Assembly: GCA_036747295.1 (NCBI GenBank)
Contig: DAIOCN010000034.1
Coordinates: forward strand, 1-24,236
Direction of reading: 5' to 3'
DNA length: 24,236 nucleotides
Origin: UBA4736 sp002404015
Lineage (GTDB): Bacteria > Chloroflexota > Dormibacteria > Dormibacterales > Dormibacteraceae
Below are positions 7,371 through 13,841 of this stretch, piece by piece. The number at the start of each line of letters is the position of its first letter. Position 1 is the first letter of the stretch. The notes under the pieces are model-generated. The model was not told the origin of the DNA. It was given only the letters and a program-made list of their open reading frames with translations, and ran no database searches. Made by a program: the position numbers and the translations under genes.

Positions 7371-8322
7371 GGCCCGCCCGCAGAGGTCCTCCGCGCCCGA
7401 CGAAGAAGAGGTAGCCGTAGAGCAGGACGCCGGTCCCCAGCCCCGTGGCCAGCTTGACCCAGAACGGCGCCCCGGATGGACTCAGGTTGCCCTCGATCGT
7501 CCCCGCCACGACCAACAGCGGCGTCAGGCCGGCGACCAGCACGACTGCCCGCTTAGCGGCCAGCACCAGCGCGTCGGCCCGCCGCCGTGGGCCCGGCTGG
7601 ACCAGGGCCCAGCCCATTAGCAGCCCGGCTCCCCCGGCGGTCACGATCACCGAAAGCTCCAGCACGCCGTGGCCGACGATGAACTCGAGCAGGCCGCCCG
7701 AGAGGGCGTAGCCCTGGGTCAGGCCCAGCGCCGCGCCCAGGCTGATCCCGTTGCTGACCAGGACGAAGGCGGTCGGCAGGCCGGCCCCCAGCCCGAAACC
7801 GAAGGCCTGGGCGGTGACCACGATGTTGTTGCTCATGATCGAGACGGAGGCCAGGCCCCGCTGCTCCTGGGCGATCTGGGTCCACAGCTCGTGGTGGTGG
7901 ACCCTGTCGACGAGCGGCCCCGGCAGCAGGCGCCAGGCCAGGTCGGGCTGGTTGACGACCGCCACGAACGCGATCAGCGCCGGCACGAACAGGAGTGCCG
8001 CCGAGGCGCTCACGAACGGCCAGGAGGCGCGCCAGGTCTGGGGCAGGGTTCGGGTGTAGAAGGTCCGGGCCCCCGTCCAGGCCCGCCGCCGCTCCCGGTA
8101 GAGGGCCGCGTGCCCGCGGGCCACCAGGCCGTTCAGGTAGCCGGTGACGCCTTCGCCGGGCCAGTCCCGCTGGGCCCGGGCGAGGTCCGACGTGGTCCGC
8201 CGGTAGAGGCCGACCAGCAGCAGGGCGTCGCGCGGGCTGAACGACGACCGGCCGCCGGCCCGCGTGAGCAGGTCCTCCAGGCGGCGCCAGTCCGGCGTTC
8301 GGCGGGCCACGAATTCATGCAT
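7315..8322 (-). CDS. Stage II sporulation protein M (SpoIIM)-like membrane protein
   Basis: A 335-residue protein with a cytosolic N-terminal helical domain (1-100) and hydrophobic blocks at 102-123, 162-198, 208-241, 254-275 and 290-309. The family hallmark GHGVLELSVI (218-227, His-Gly-x-x-Glu) and the preceding NGISLGAALGLTQGY are present. SpoIIM itself belongs to the peptidoglycan-remodelling complex of endospore engulfment; relatives in non-sporulating bacteria accompany MoxR, DUF58 and RDD genes and are of unknown function. ATG 8322 begins at MHEFVARRTPDWRRLE, a typical start. The gene converges with the DUF58 gene and the two overlap by 56 nt; the overlapped tail is low-complexity (Gly, Ala, Pro, Arg). 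The opposite orientation inside the cluster is also what I recall for mycobacterial Rv3694c. No other sporulation gene is visible. Confidence 0.88.
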   Translation of the reverse strand: MHEFVARRTPDWRRLEDLLTRAGGRSSFSPRDALLLVGLYRRTTSDLARAQRDWPGEGVTGYLNGLVARGHAALYRERRRAWTGARTFYTRTLPQTWRASWPFVSASAALLFVPALIAFVAVVNQPDLAWRLLPGPLVDRVHHHELWTQIAQEQRGLASVSIMSNNIVVTAQAFGFGLGAGLPTAFVLVSNGISLGAALGLTQGYALSGGLLEFIVGHGVLELSVIVTAGGAGLLMGWALVQPGPRRRADALVLAAKRAVVLVAGLTPLLVVAGTIEGNLSPSGAPFWVKLATGLGTGVLLYGYLFFVGRGGPLRAGLRSGPAPSAPGSARPGAG

Positions 8323-8366
8323 AGACTTCGAAGGATGGTACGAGGGACCCGGCCAGTACGCCCGCC

Positions 8367-9371
8367 GTGTCGCTGAACGACCCCAGCCGCGACCTCGTGG
8401 TCGCCACGCCCGAGCTGGTGGCCTTCCAGTACCAGCTGGCGGGCCTGGGCACGCGGTTCCTGGCCCAGGCGATCGACGTCTGCCTCCTCCTGGCCACCCT
8501 GATCGAGGTGATCCTGCTGGCGGTGCTGATCTCCCAGCTGACCAGCAACACCATCGCCGCGACGACCGTAGGTGTGGCCGCCGGCTTCCTGATCGTGCTC
8601 GGCTACTTCCTCGTCCTGGAGCTGATCTGGGCAGGCCAGACCCCCGGCAAGCGCGCCCTGCGGATCCGGGTGGTCGGCATGCGCGGCGAGCCCGTGACGT
8701 CCGGCCAGGTGGTCATCCGCAACCTGGTGAGGATCGTCGACTTTCTGCCCTTCTACTACGCGCTGGGCGTCATCACCATGTTCGCCAACGGCCAGGGCCG
8801 CCGCCTCGGCGACCTGGCGGCGGGCACACTGGTCGTCCGCGAGAGCGACCAGCTGTCGCTGGGCGCCCTGGAAGCCCGGCTGGCCGAGGCGCGGCCCCTG
8901 GAGGAGCGCCCGCTCAGCGCGCTGGAGCCCAACCTCCGCCGGCTGGTGCTGGCGTATGCCGGGCGGCGCCGGGGCCTGGACGGCGGGCGCCGCCTCCACA
9001 TCGCCCAGGGCGCCGCCGCGGCGCTGGCCGCCGCGGCTCCCGGCCAGTACGCGCAGGGCGGTCCGCTGGCGGCGCTCGACCACCTGGCCGACCTCGTCGC
9101 CGAGGAGGTCAGGCCCACGGGGATGGAGGTCCCCCGGGAGGCCAGACTGGCGCTGGCGTTCGGCGTGTGCGCTTGCGTGACGGCCGCCTTCTGCACCCCG
9201 GCCGTGCTCATCTTCGGCCCGCTGGCGATCTTGATGAGAAGGCGCTCGGCCTCGGTCCTGGCCGCCCGAGCCATCGCCGAGACCGGCTCGCTGCTGGGGG
9301 CGGTGGGGCTGATCGCCGGGCTGGCGATCATGGCCACCCTGGGCGCGACCTTCGCGTTCGTGGCGCGCTGA
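8367..9371 (+). CDS. RDD family membrane protein with extended C-terminus
   Basis: A 334-residue membrane protein. The RDD domain covers about 15-160: GLGTRFLAQAIDVCLLL (family Arg30 and Asp37), helices at 38-58 and 66-88, GQTPGKRALRIRVV (90-103), RNLVRIVDFLPFYYALG (118-134) and RRLGDLAAGTLVV (145-157). A helical cytosolic linker and two or three more hydrophobic segments follow (about 258-285 and 300-332), beyond the core RDD fold. RDD proteins are thought to be transporters or membrane scaffolds; the substrate is unknown. GTG 8367 is 44 nt from the divergent SpoIIM-like start and has no Shine-Dalgarno site. It occupies the place of Rv3695 in the mycobacterial cluster. The ligase gene starts 2 nt after its stop, so it may be co-transcribed with the metabolic genes that follow. 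Confidence 0.88.
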   Translation: MSLNDPSRDLVVATPELVAFQYQLAGLGTRFLAQAIDVCLLLATLIEVILLAVLISQLTSNTIAATTVGVAAGFLIVLGYFLVLELIWAGQTPGKRALRIRVVGMRGEPVTSGQVVIRNLVRIVDFLPFYYALGVITMFANGQGRRLGDLAAGTLVVRESDQLSLGALEARLAEARPLEERPLSALEPNLRRLVLAYAGRRRGLDGGRRLHIAQGAAAALAAAAPGQYAQGGPLAALDHLADLVAEEVRPTGMEVPREARLALAFGVCACVTAAFCTPAVLIFGPLAILMRRRSASVLAARAIAETGSLLGAVGLIAGLAIMATLGATFAFVAR

Positions 9372-9373
9372 GC

Positions 9374-10783
9374 ATGGGGCCGGCCAGGTTCGACCCGGTC
9401 AGCTACCTGGAGGCGAACGCCGCCCGGCGGCCTGGCGCGCCGGCCGTTCTCGACTCGGGCCGAACCATCACGTTCCAGCAGCTGGAGGCCCACGTCCACG
9501 CGGCGGCCTCCCGCCTTCGACTCGAGCCCGGCCAGGTGGTGGGGGTCCGCCTGCCCAACGTCTGGGAGTACGTCGCCCTGGAGCTTGCGATCCCGCTCGC
9601 GGGCGGCGTCGTGATGCCGCTTCCGCTCACCCTTGGCGAGGCCGAGCTGGCCTGGGCCCGGGACCGCTCAGGCGCCTTTCGCGTCCTGGGCGAGGCCGAC
9701 CTCGCGAGTCTGCTCGCCGAGCCCCGTCCCGACGAGCGGGTGCCGCATCCACGCCCCGACCCCGACGCCGTGGTCGAGATCGCGCTCACCTCGGGCACCA
9801 CCGGGCTGCCCAAGCTGGCCTCGCTCGACGCCCATCTGAAGCAGGCCACCTTCGAGGCCTTCACCAGCCGCCTGGAGGTGACCGAGGACGACCGCGTCCT
9901 GGCCATGTCGCCGCTCACGCAGGGGATCGGCGGCATGTGCCTCTACTGCCTCCGCCTGGGAGCCGCCCTGGTGATGCTGCGCCAGCCCAGGTTCACGTCC
10001 GAGCACACCCTGGCGGTGGCCGCGACCTCGGCGGCGACGCTGCTGGTCGGGGTGCCCACCAACGTGATCCGGCTCCTCCAGAGCCCAGCCCTCGCGAGCG
10101 CCGCCCTGGGCCGGCTCCGCGCCACCGCCGTCGCCGGGGCACCCATGCCGCCCGCCGTGGCCCGCGAGTGGGAGGAGCGGACCGGTGCCCGGGTCTGCAT
10201 CTTCTACGGCTCGATGGACGCCGGCCAGCTGGCGGTCGGGTCGCCCTCGGATCCCCAGGATAAGCGCTGGACGAGCGTCGGCCGCCCCCACGATGTTGCC
10301 GAGCTGAAGATCACCGACGAGGGCGAGATCTGCATGCGCGGCCCGACCGTGCAGCGCCGCTACTGGGGAGAGGACCGGGGGCCGTTCTCCGAGGACGGCT
10401 GGGCCCACATGGGCGACCTCGGCTTCCTGGACACCGAGGGCTTTCTGCACGTGTCGGGCCGGCTCAAAGACACCATCATTCGGGGTGGCACCAACATCAA
10501 CCCCTACGAGGTGGAGGACGCCATCCGGAGCCATCCCGACGTGGCCGACGTGTGCGTCGTGGGCCGGCCGGACCGCGAGCTGGGTGAGCGGGCGGTGGCC
10601 TTCCTGGTGGCGCGCCGGCCGCTGGAGGTCGGGGACCTGCAGGCGCACCTGGACGGGCGCGGCGTGGCGAAGTACAAGTGGCCCGAGTTCGTCGGGCTGG
10701 TGGACGAGATCCCGCTCTCCGGACCGGGCAAGGTGGATCGGCGGGCGTTGAAGGAGAAGGCGCGTGAAGTCAGTCTGCCGTGA
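9374..10783 (+). CDS. Class I adenylate-forming enzyme (acyl-CoA synthetase / AMP-ligase)
   Basis: A 469-residue member of the ANL superfamily, which activates a carboxylic acid as acyl-AMP and usually transfers it to CoA. Core motifs are present: phosphate-binding loop TSGTTGLPK (139-147), A5-like FYGSMDAG, SVGRP, GEICMRGPTVQRRYWG, A7 HMGDLGFLDTEGFLHVSGR, hinge GRLKDTIIRGGTNINPYEVE, and the C-terminal PLSGPGKVDRRAL with catalytic Lys453. The chain is shorter than typical 500-550-residue ligases, with a compact region between the N-terminus and the phosphate loop. ATG 9374 lies 2 nt after the RDD stop, without a Shine-Dalgarno match. The downstream hydrolase gene overlaps its last 20 nt. Benzoate/salicylate-type or medium-chain acid ligases are likely relatives, but the substrate is not readable from sequence. 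Confidence 0.9.
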   Translation: MGPARFDPVSYLEANAARRPGAPAVLDSGRTITFQQLEAHVHAAASRLRLEPGQVVGVRLPNVWEYVALELAIPLAGGVVMPLPLTLGEAELAWARDRSGAFRVLGEADLASLLAEPRPDERVPHPRPDPDAVVEIALTSGTTGLPKLASLDAHLKQATFEAFTSRLEVTEDDRVLAMSPLTQGIGGMCLYCLRLGAALVMLRQPRFTSEHTLAVAATSAATLLVGVPTNVIRLLQSPALASAALGRLRATAVAGAPMPPAVAREWEERTGARVCIFYGSMDAGQLAVGSPSDPQDKRWTSVGRPHDVAELKITDEGEICMRGPTVQRRYWGEDRGPFSEDGWAHMGDLGFLDTEGFLHVSGRLKDTIIRGGTNINPYEVEDAIRSHPDVADVCVVGRPDRELGERAVAFLVARRPLEVGDLQAHLDGRGVAKYKWPEFVGLVDEIPLSGPGKVDRRALKEKAREVSLP

Positions 10784-11552
10784 CATCGAGACCGCCTGGT
10801 TCGAGGTCGGGCGGGGACCGGCCCTGGTCCTGGTGCACGGCCTGGCGGACGATCACCGGGCCTGGCGCCGGTTGGTCCCCCAGCTGGCGCTGGATCACCG
10901 CCTGCTGATGTACGACCTCCGCGGCCACGGCCAGAGCACGCTCGGTGATGCCGACGGCACCTTGAAGCAGCTCTCGGAAGACCTGGTCGCGCTCCTGGAC
11001 GCCGTGGGCCTGGAGTCTGCGGACCTGGTCGGATTCTCGCTGGGCGGCACGCTCGTGATGAGGACGGCGATCGACCACCCGGAGCGCGTGCGCCGGCTGA
11101 TGCCGGTCTCCACCTCGAGCCGGGTCGGCCGGACGGCTGCGGAGTGGTACGCGGATCGGGCTCGCCTGGCCGGCGAGGGCCTGGAGGCGCTGCGACCGGC
11201 CCTGGAGGAGGACACCCGTCAGCAGTTCGTCAACAGCCCCGCGGACTTCGCGGACCATTTTCGGATGCGGCTCGAGTCCATAGCCGACCCTCGCGGCTTC
11301 GGCAACGCCTGCCGGGCGATGGCCGGGCTCGGATCGGCGCCGCTGGACCCTGAGCTGGGCCAGGTCCGAGCGCCGGCGCTGGTGGTGGCGTGCGAGCTTG
11401 ACAAGCTCTGCCCGCCCCGGGCCGGCGAGATCATCGTGCAGGGTATCCCGGGGTCCCGGCTGGAGATCGTCGCGGGCAGCGGCCACCAGGTCGAGGTGGA
11501 GCGCCCAGCCGAGCTGGCGGCGCTGATCACAGGCTTCCTGGGCGCCCCGTGA
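10764..11552 (+). CDS. Alpha/beta hydrolase (3-oxoadipate enol-lactonase-like)
   Basis: A 262-residue alpha/beta-hydrolase fold enzyme. The oxyanion strand LVLVHGLADDHRAW (21-34), nucleophile elbow GFSLGG with Ser92, Asp213 in CELDKLCPP and His241 in GSGHQVEVERP form a complete Ser-Asp-His triad. YDLRGHGQS (50-58) is typical of the MhpC/PcaD branch, which hydrolyses C-C bonds, enol-lactones or esters. GTG 10764 has an AAGGAGAAGG sequence directly upstream and overlaps the ligase gene by 20 nt. The next gene begins at GTGA over its stop. Together with the ligase and epimerase it suggests catabolism or modification of a carboxylic acid, but this is inference; the enol-lactonase label is only the nearest familiar family. 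Confidence 0.9.
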   Translation: MKSVCRDIETAWFEVGRGPALVLVHGLADDHRAWRRLVPQLALDHRLLMYDLRGHGQSTLGDADGTLKQLSEDLVALLDAVGLESADLVGFSLGGTLVMRTAIDHPERVRRLMPVSTSSRVGRTAAEWYADRARLAGEGLEALRPALEEDTRQQFVNSPADFADHFRMRLESIADPRGFGNACRAMAGLGSAPLDPELGQVRAPALVVACELDKLCPPRAGEIIVQGIPGSRLEIVAGSGHQVEVERPAELAALITGFLGAP

Positions 11553-12400
11553 TCCTCGTCACCGGGGCGGGCGGCTTCGTGGGCTCGCGCGTGGTCCAGC
11601 GGCTGCGCGCCGGCGGCGTTCCCGTCCGTCTGATGCTCCGGCCCGGCGCCGACCTCACCAAGCCCTCGACACTCCCGAAGGCGCTGGAGGGCGTCGACGT
11701 GGTCGCCCACTGCGCCGCCATCGTGGCCAGCAACAAGGAGCCCTTCCCGGGGGCCTACGAGGCGATCAACCACGGCGGCACGGAGAACCTGGTGCGGGCC
11801 GCGAAGGCGGCGGGCGTGAAGCGGATCGTCGCCATGTCCGGCATCACGAAGCCGGCCCCCGCCGGCAGCTACATGGCGACTCGCAACGCCAGCGACGCCG
11901 CGATTCGCGACTCCGGCATCCCCTACACGATCCTGCAGCCCTCGATCCTGTTCGGCGAGCGAGCGGAGTTCATCAGTGCGCTGGCCGGCATCATCCGGGT
12001 CTCGCCGGTGGTGCCTCTGATCGGCGGCGGCCGCCTGAGGTTCCAGCCACTCTGGATCGAGGACCTGCTGCGCTGCCTGGAGACGGCGCTCACGGAGGCC
12101 CAGCCGCGCAACGCCGAGCTCGCGATCGGGGGCTCCGAGTACGCGACCTTCCGGGAGATCATCGAGACCACCTGCCAGGCGATGGGGAAGAGGCGCCTGC
12201 TGGTGCCGGTGCCGGTGGCGGTGGCCAGAATGCAGGCGGGCCTGATGTCAGCGCTGCTCCCCAGGCCGCCGCTGACCCCGGCCGCGTTGGAGCTGTTCGG
12301 CTTCGACAACACGACCGACCTGGACTCGGTGGACCGCAACTTCGGCTTCCACCCCCGAGCCTTCCGCGAGCACCTACTGAAGCACGGAATAGACGGCTGA
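11549..12400 (+). CDS. NAD-dependent epimerase/dehydratase-like (atypical or extended SDR)
   Basis: A 283-residue Rossmann protein with the extended-SDR glycine motif VTGAGGFVG (4-12), HCAAIV (54-59), NHGGTENLVRAAKAAGVKRIV and the PYTILQPSILFGE strand, as in NDUFA9/complex-I-type and NmrA-like SDRs. The usual catalytic Tyr-x3-Lys appears as Tyr108-Met-Ala-Thr-Arg112, so the lysine is replaced by arginine. That may point to a reduced, altered or purely structural NAD(P)-binding role. GTG 11549 overlaps the hydrolase stop (GTGA). It closes the operon and is followed by a good hairpin at 12424-12442. Function beyond nucleotide binding is not determined. Confidence 0.87.
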   Translation: MILVTGAGGFVGSRVVQRLRAGGVPVRLMLRPGADLTKPSTLPKALEGVDVVAHCAAIVASNKEPFPGAYEAINHGGTENLVRAAKAAGVKRIVAMSGITKPAPAGSYMATRNASDAAIRDSGIPYTILQPSILFGERAEFISALAGIIRVSPVVPLIGGGRLRFQPLWIEDLLRCLETALTEAQPRNAELAIGGSEYATFREIIETTCQAMGKRRLLVPVPVAVARMQAGLMSALLPRPPLTPAALELFGFDNTTDLDSVDRNFGFHPRAFREHLLKHGIDG

Positions 12401-12423
12401 CAAGATCCCAACGTCGTACGGGA

Positions 12424-12442
12424 GCCCTGGCTTCGCCAGGGC
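12424..12442 (+). terminator. Hairpin after the epimerase gene
   Basis: Perfect 8-bp stem GCCCTGGC/GCCAGGGC (12424-12431 and 12435-12442) with a TTC loop, 23 nt past the epimerase stop. There is no long U-tract afterwards (GTCTGAGTT), so efficiency is uncertain. A second, weaker hairpin with GTTGGT/ACCAAC arms follows at 12449-12469. Confidence 0.5.
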
Positions 12443-12493
12443 GTCTGAGTTGGTTGCCCGCCGACCAACGTCGCTCCGTGAGGAAGGGGGTCC

Positions 12494-12522
12494 CGTGGGG
12501 GAAACCTGAGGTTTCCCCCACG
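12494..12522. terminator. Long perfect palindrome between convergent genes
   Basis: Arms of 14 bp (CGTGGGGGAAACCT at 12494-12507 and its complement at 12509-12522) around a single central G. It lies 5 nt past the stop of the minus-strand response regulator and downstream of the plus-strand epimerase gene, so it can form the same strong stem in either transcript. No U-tract is present on either side. Confidence 0.55.
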
Positions 12523-12526
12523 CTTC

Positions 12527-12916
12527 TCAGCCCTTGAGCCAGCTCTCCACGCCGCCCGCCAGCTTGGCCGGGGTGGTCTGGCTCTTGATCAGGTACTCGA
12601 GGGCGCCCAGCTTGAGGCCGCGCTCGACGAGCTCGCGCTCGCTGTAGTTGGACAGGATCACGACCGGGACGGCCTTGGTCCGCGGGTCCTTGCGCAGCGC
12701 TTCCAGCACCCCCAGGCCGTCCAGCTTGGGGAGGCGGATGTCGAGGAAGATGATGTCCGGGAGGTTGGCCGTCGCCATCTTCAGCGCGAGCTCGCCGTCC
12801 TCCGCCACCTCGACGCGGTAACCGTCGAGCTCGAGCTTCAACTTGTACATCTGAGCGACCGCCGGGTCATCCTCGACGAACAGCACCCGGACGTCGTCTT
12901 CTTGCGGGTTACTCAA
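12527..12916 (-). CDS. Single-domain response regulator (CheY-like receiver)
   Basis: A 129-residue receiver domain with no output domain. The acidic pocket is in LFVEDDP, the phosphoacceptor is Asp59 in IIFLDIRLPKLDG, the switch Ser89 is in VVILSNYSE, and Lys111 is in YLIKSQ. All residues needed for phosphorylation are therefore intact. It probably relays phosphate from a histidine kinase that is not in the window, or acts by protein-protein contact. The gene has no ATG. TTG 12916 is chosen because GGAG lies 6 nt upstream; TTG 12928 would add four residues. It is divergent from the winged-helix regulator at 13113 across a roughly 200-bp AT-richer gap, which suggests shared control. Confidence 0.88.
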   Translation of the reverse strand: MSNPQEDDVRVLFVEDDPAVAQMYKLKLELDGYRVEVAEDGELALKMATANLPDIIFLDIRLPKLDGLGVLEALRKDPRTKAVPVVILSNYSERELVERGLKLGALEYLIKSQTTPAKLAGGVESWLKG

Positions 12917-13020
12917 TTCGGGCTCCAATTATGATCAGACGGCTTACCTCGCAGGTCGCACGCCGCTGTTACGCTCCTCCTCGCTCATGCGTATCCAGAA
13001 TGGACACCATCAGTGTGTGG

Positions 13021-13051
13021 TTGTCAAGAGCAAAAACACAGCAAATATTTG
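13021..13051 (+). promoter_or_regulatory. Promoter candidate with overlapping palindromic operator
   Basis: TTGTCA (13021-13026, five of six matches to TTGACA) is followed after 17 nt by AATATT (13044-13049, four of six to TATAAT). The perfect 10-bp palindrome CAAATATTTG (13042-13051) covers the -10 and could be an operator. A start near 13056 would give a leader of about 40-57 nt to the winged-helix regulator. It stands out in an otherwise GC-rich sequence. This is a sequence match only, with no functional proof. Confidence 0.4.
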
Positions 13052-13098
13052 AGCTGAACCAGTGACTTTTGTTGCGCTACCGGCGCGATAAGCGGTGC

Positions 13099-13104
13099 TA
13101 AACT
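13099..13104 (+). promoter_or_regulatory. Alternative extended -10 box near the regulator start
   Basis: TAAACT preceded by TGC (TGC-TAAACT) lies 8 nt before GTG 13113 and would give a leaderless mRNA. It competes with the promoter proposed at 13021-13051. If it is real, GTG 13095 cannot be the main start because the box lies within that longer reading. Confidence 0.25.
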
Positions 13105-13112
13105 CCGCTGCG

Positions 13113-13817
13113 GTGGCGACGAAGACGCGGGGCCCCAAGGTGCTCGTGATCGAAAGCGACCCGGACTACCGGGCTGTGATCTTCCGCTGCATCGAGCTGG
13201 CGGGCGGCACGCCGGACATGGTGCCCCAGCTGAACCAGGCGGTCCGCCGGCTGGAGTCCGCCTCTTACGACCTGATCGTCTGGGGCGTGGCGGCCGGGGA
13301 ACCTGATAAGGCCGGCACCATCCAGAAGCTGCACCAGTCCGGCAAGGTGCCCCTGATACTCCTCGATGAGTCCTATGAGGAGGCGCGCCAGACATTCGAG
13401 GCGGGCGCCGACCAGGTCCTTCCCAAGCCGTTCGTGCCCGGCGCCCTGGTGGGCGGGGTAAAAGCCGGGCTGCGGGGCAGCGGGCCGACGTCCGTGGTCC
13501 CCCTGGCAACCCGGATCGACGTCAAGGGGATCATCTTCGACTCGGGGGCGCGCACCGTGAGCTTCTCGAAGCAAACCGCGGGGCTCACCCGCCGCGAGTG
13601 GGACCTGCTTGCTTTCATGCTCGGCAATCCGGGCCAATACCACACGGCCGACGACCTGCTGGTCAACGCCTGGGGCACGACCCGCCACTCGGCGGAGCAG
13701 ATCCGATCGTACGTGGCCCGGCTGCGCCGCAAGCTGACGCCGCTCGCGCTGCCGATGGAGCTCATGAGCCAGCAGGGCCGCGGCTACTGCCTGGTCTTCG
13801 ACGGGGCTAGCAAGTAG
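13113..13817 (+). CDS. OmpR/PhoB-type regulator with degenerate receiver
   Basis: A 234-residue protein with a receiver-like domain (8-120) and a C-terminal winged-helix DNA-binding domain (about 132-230). The latter shows GLTRREWDLLAFMLGNPGQ, the recognition region SAEQIRSYVARLRRKL and the wing GRGYCLVF. The acidic pair (Glu14 and Asp16 in IESDPD) and Lys105 (LPKPF) remain. The phosphoacceptor position in DLIVWG is Gly58 instead of Asp, and the Ser/Thr switch position is Asp85 (LILLDES). It is therefore probably phosphorylation-independent or sensed through contacts or ligands. GTG 13113 is preferred; GTG 13095 would add six residues, and neither has a Shine-Dalgarno site. Its neighbour across the divergent gap is an intact receiver protein. 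The LLM oxidoreductase gene begins 24 nt downstream and may be its target or operon partner. Confidence 0.87.
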   Translation: MATKTRGPKVLVIESDPDYRAVIFRCIELAGGTPDMVPQLNQAVRRLESASYDLIVWGVAAGEPDKAGTIQKLHQSGKVPLILLDESYEEARQTFEAGADQVLPKPFVPGALVGGVKAGLRGSGPTSVVPLATRIDVKGIIFDSGARTVSFSKQTAGLTRREWDLLAFMLGNPGQYHTADDLLVNAWGTTRHSAEQIRSYVARLRRKLTPLALPMELMSQQGRGYCLVFDGASK

Positions 13818-13828
13818 CCCAGCCCGGA

Positions 13829-13834
13829 TAGCCT
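13829..13834 (+). promoter_or_regulatory. Possible -10 box before the LLM oxidoreductase gene
   Basis: TAGCCT fits TAnnnT and ends 7 nt before GTG 13842, the spacing of a leaderless start. No -35 or Shine-Dalgarno sequence is visible. Read-through from the upstream regulator gene is the alternative. Confidence 0.25.
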
Positions 13835-13841
13835 TAGCCCG

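Noticed and set aside
7315..8322. Evidence for endospore formation from a SpoIIM-like gene
   Set aside because: SpoIIM homologues are common in non-sporulating bacteria next to MoxR/DUF58/RDD genes, and no other sporulation gene is present.
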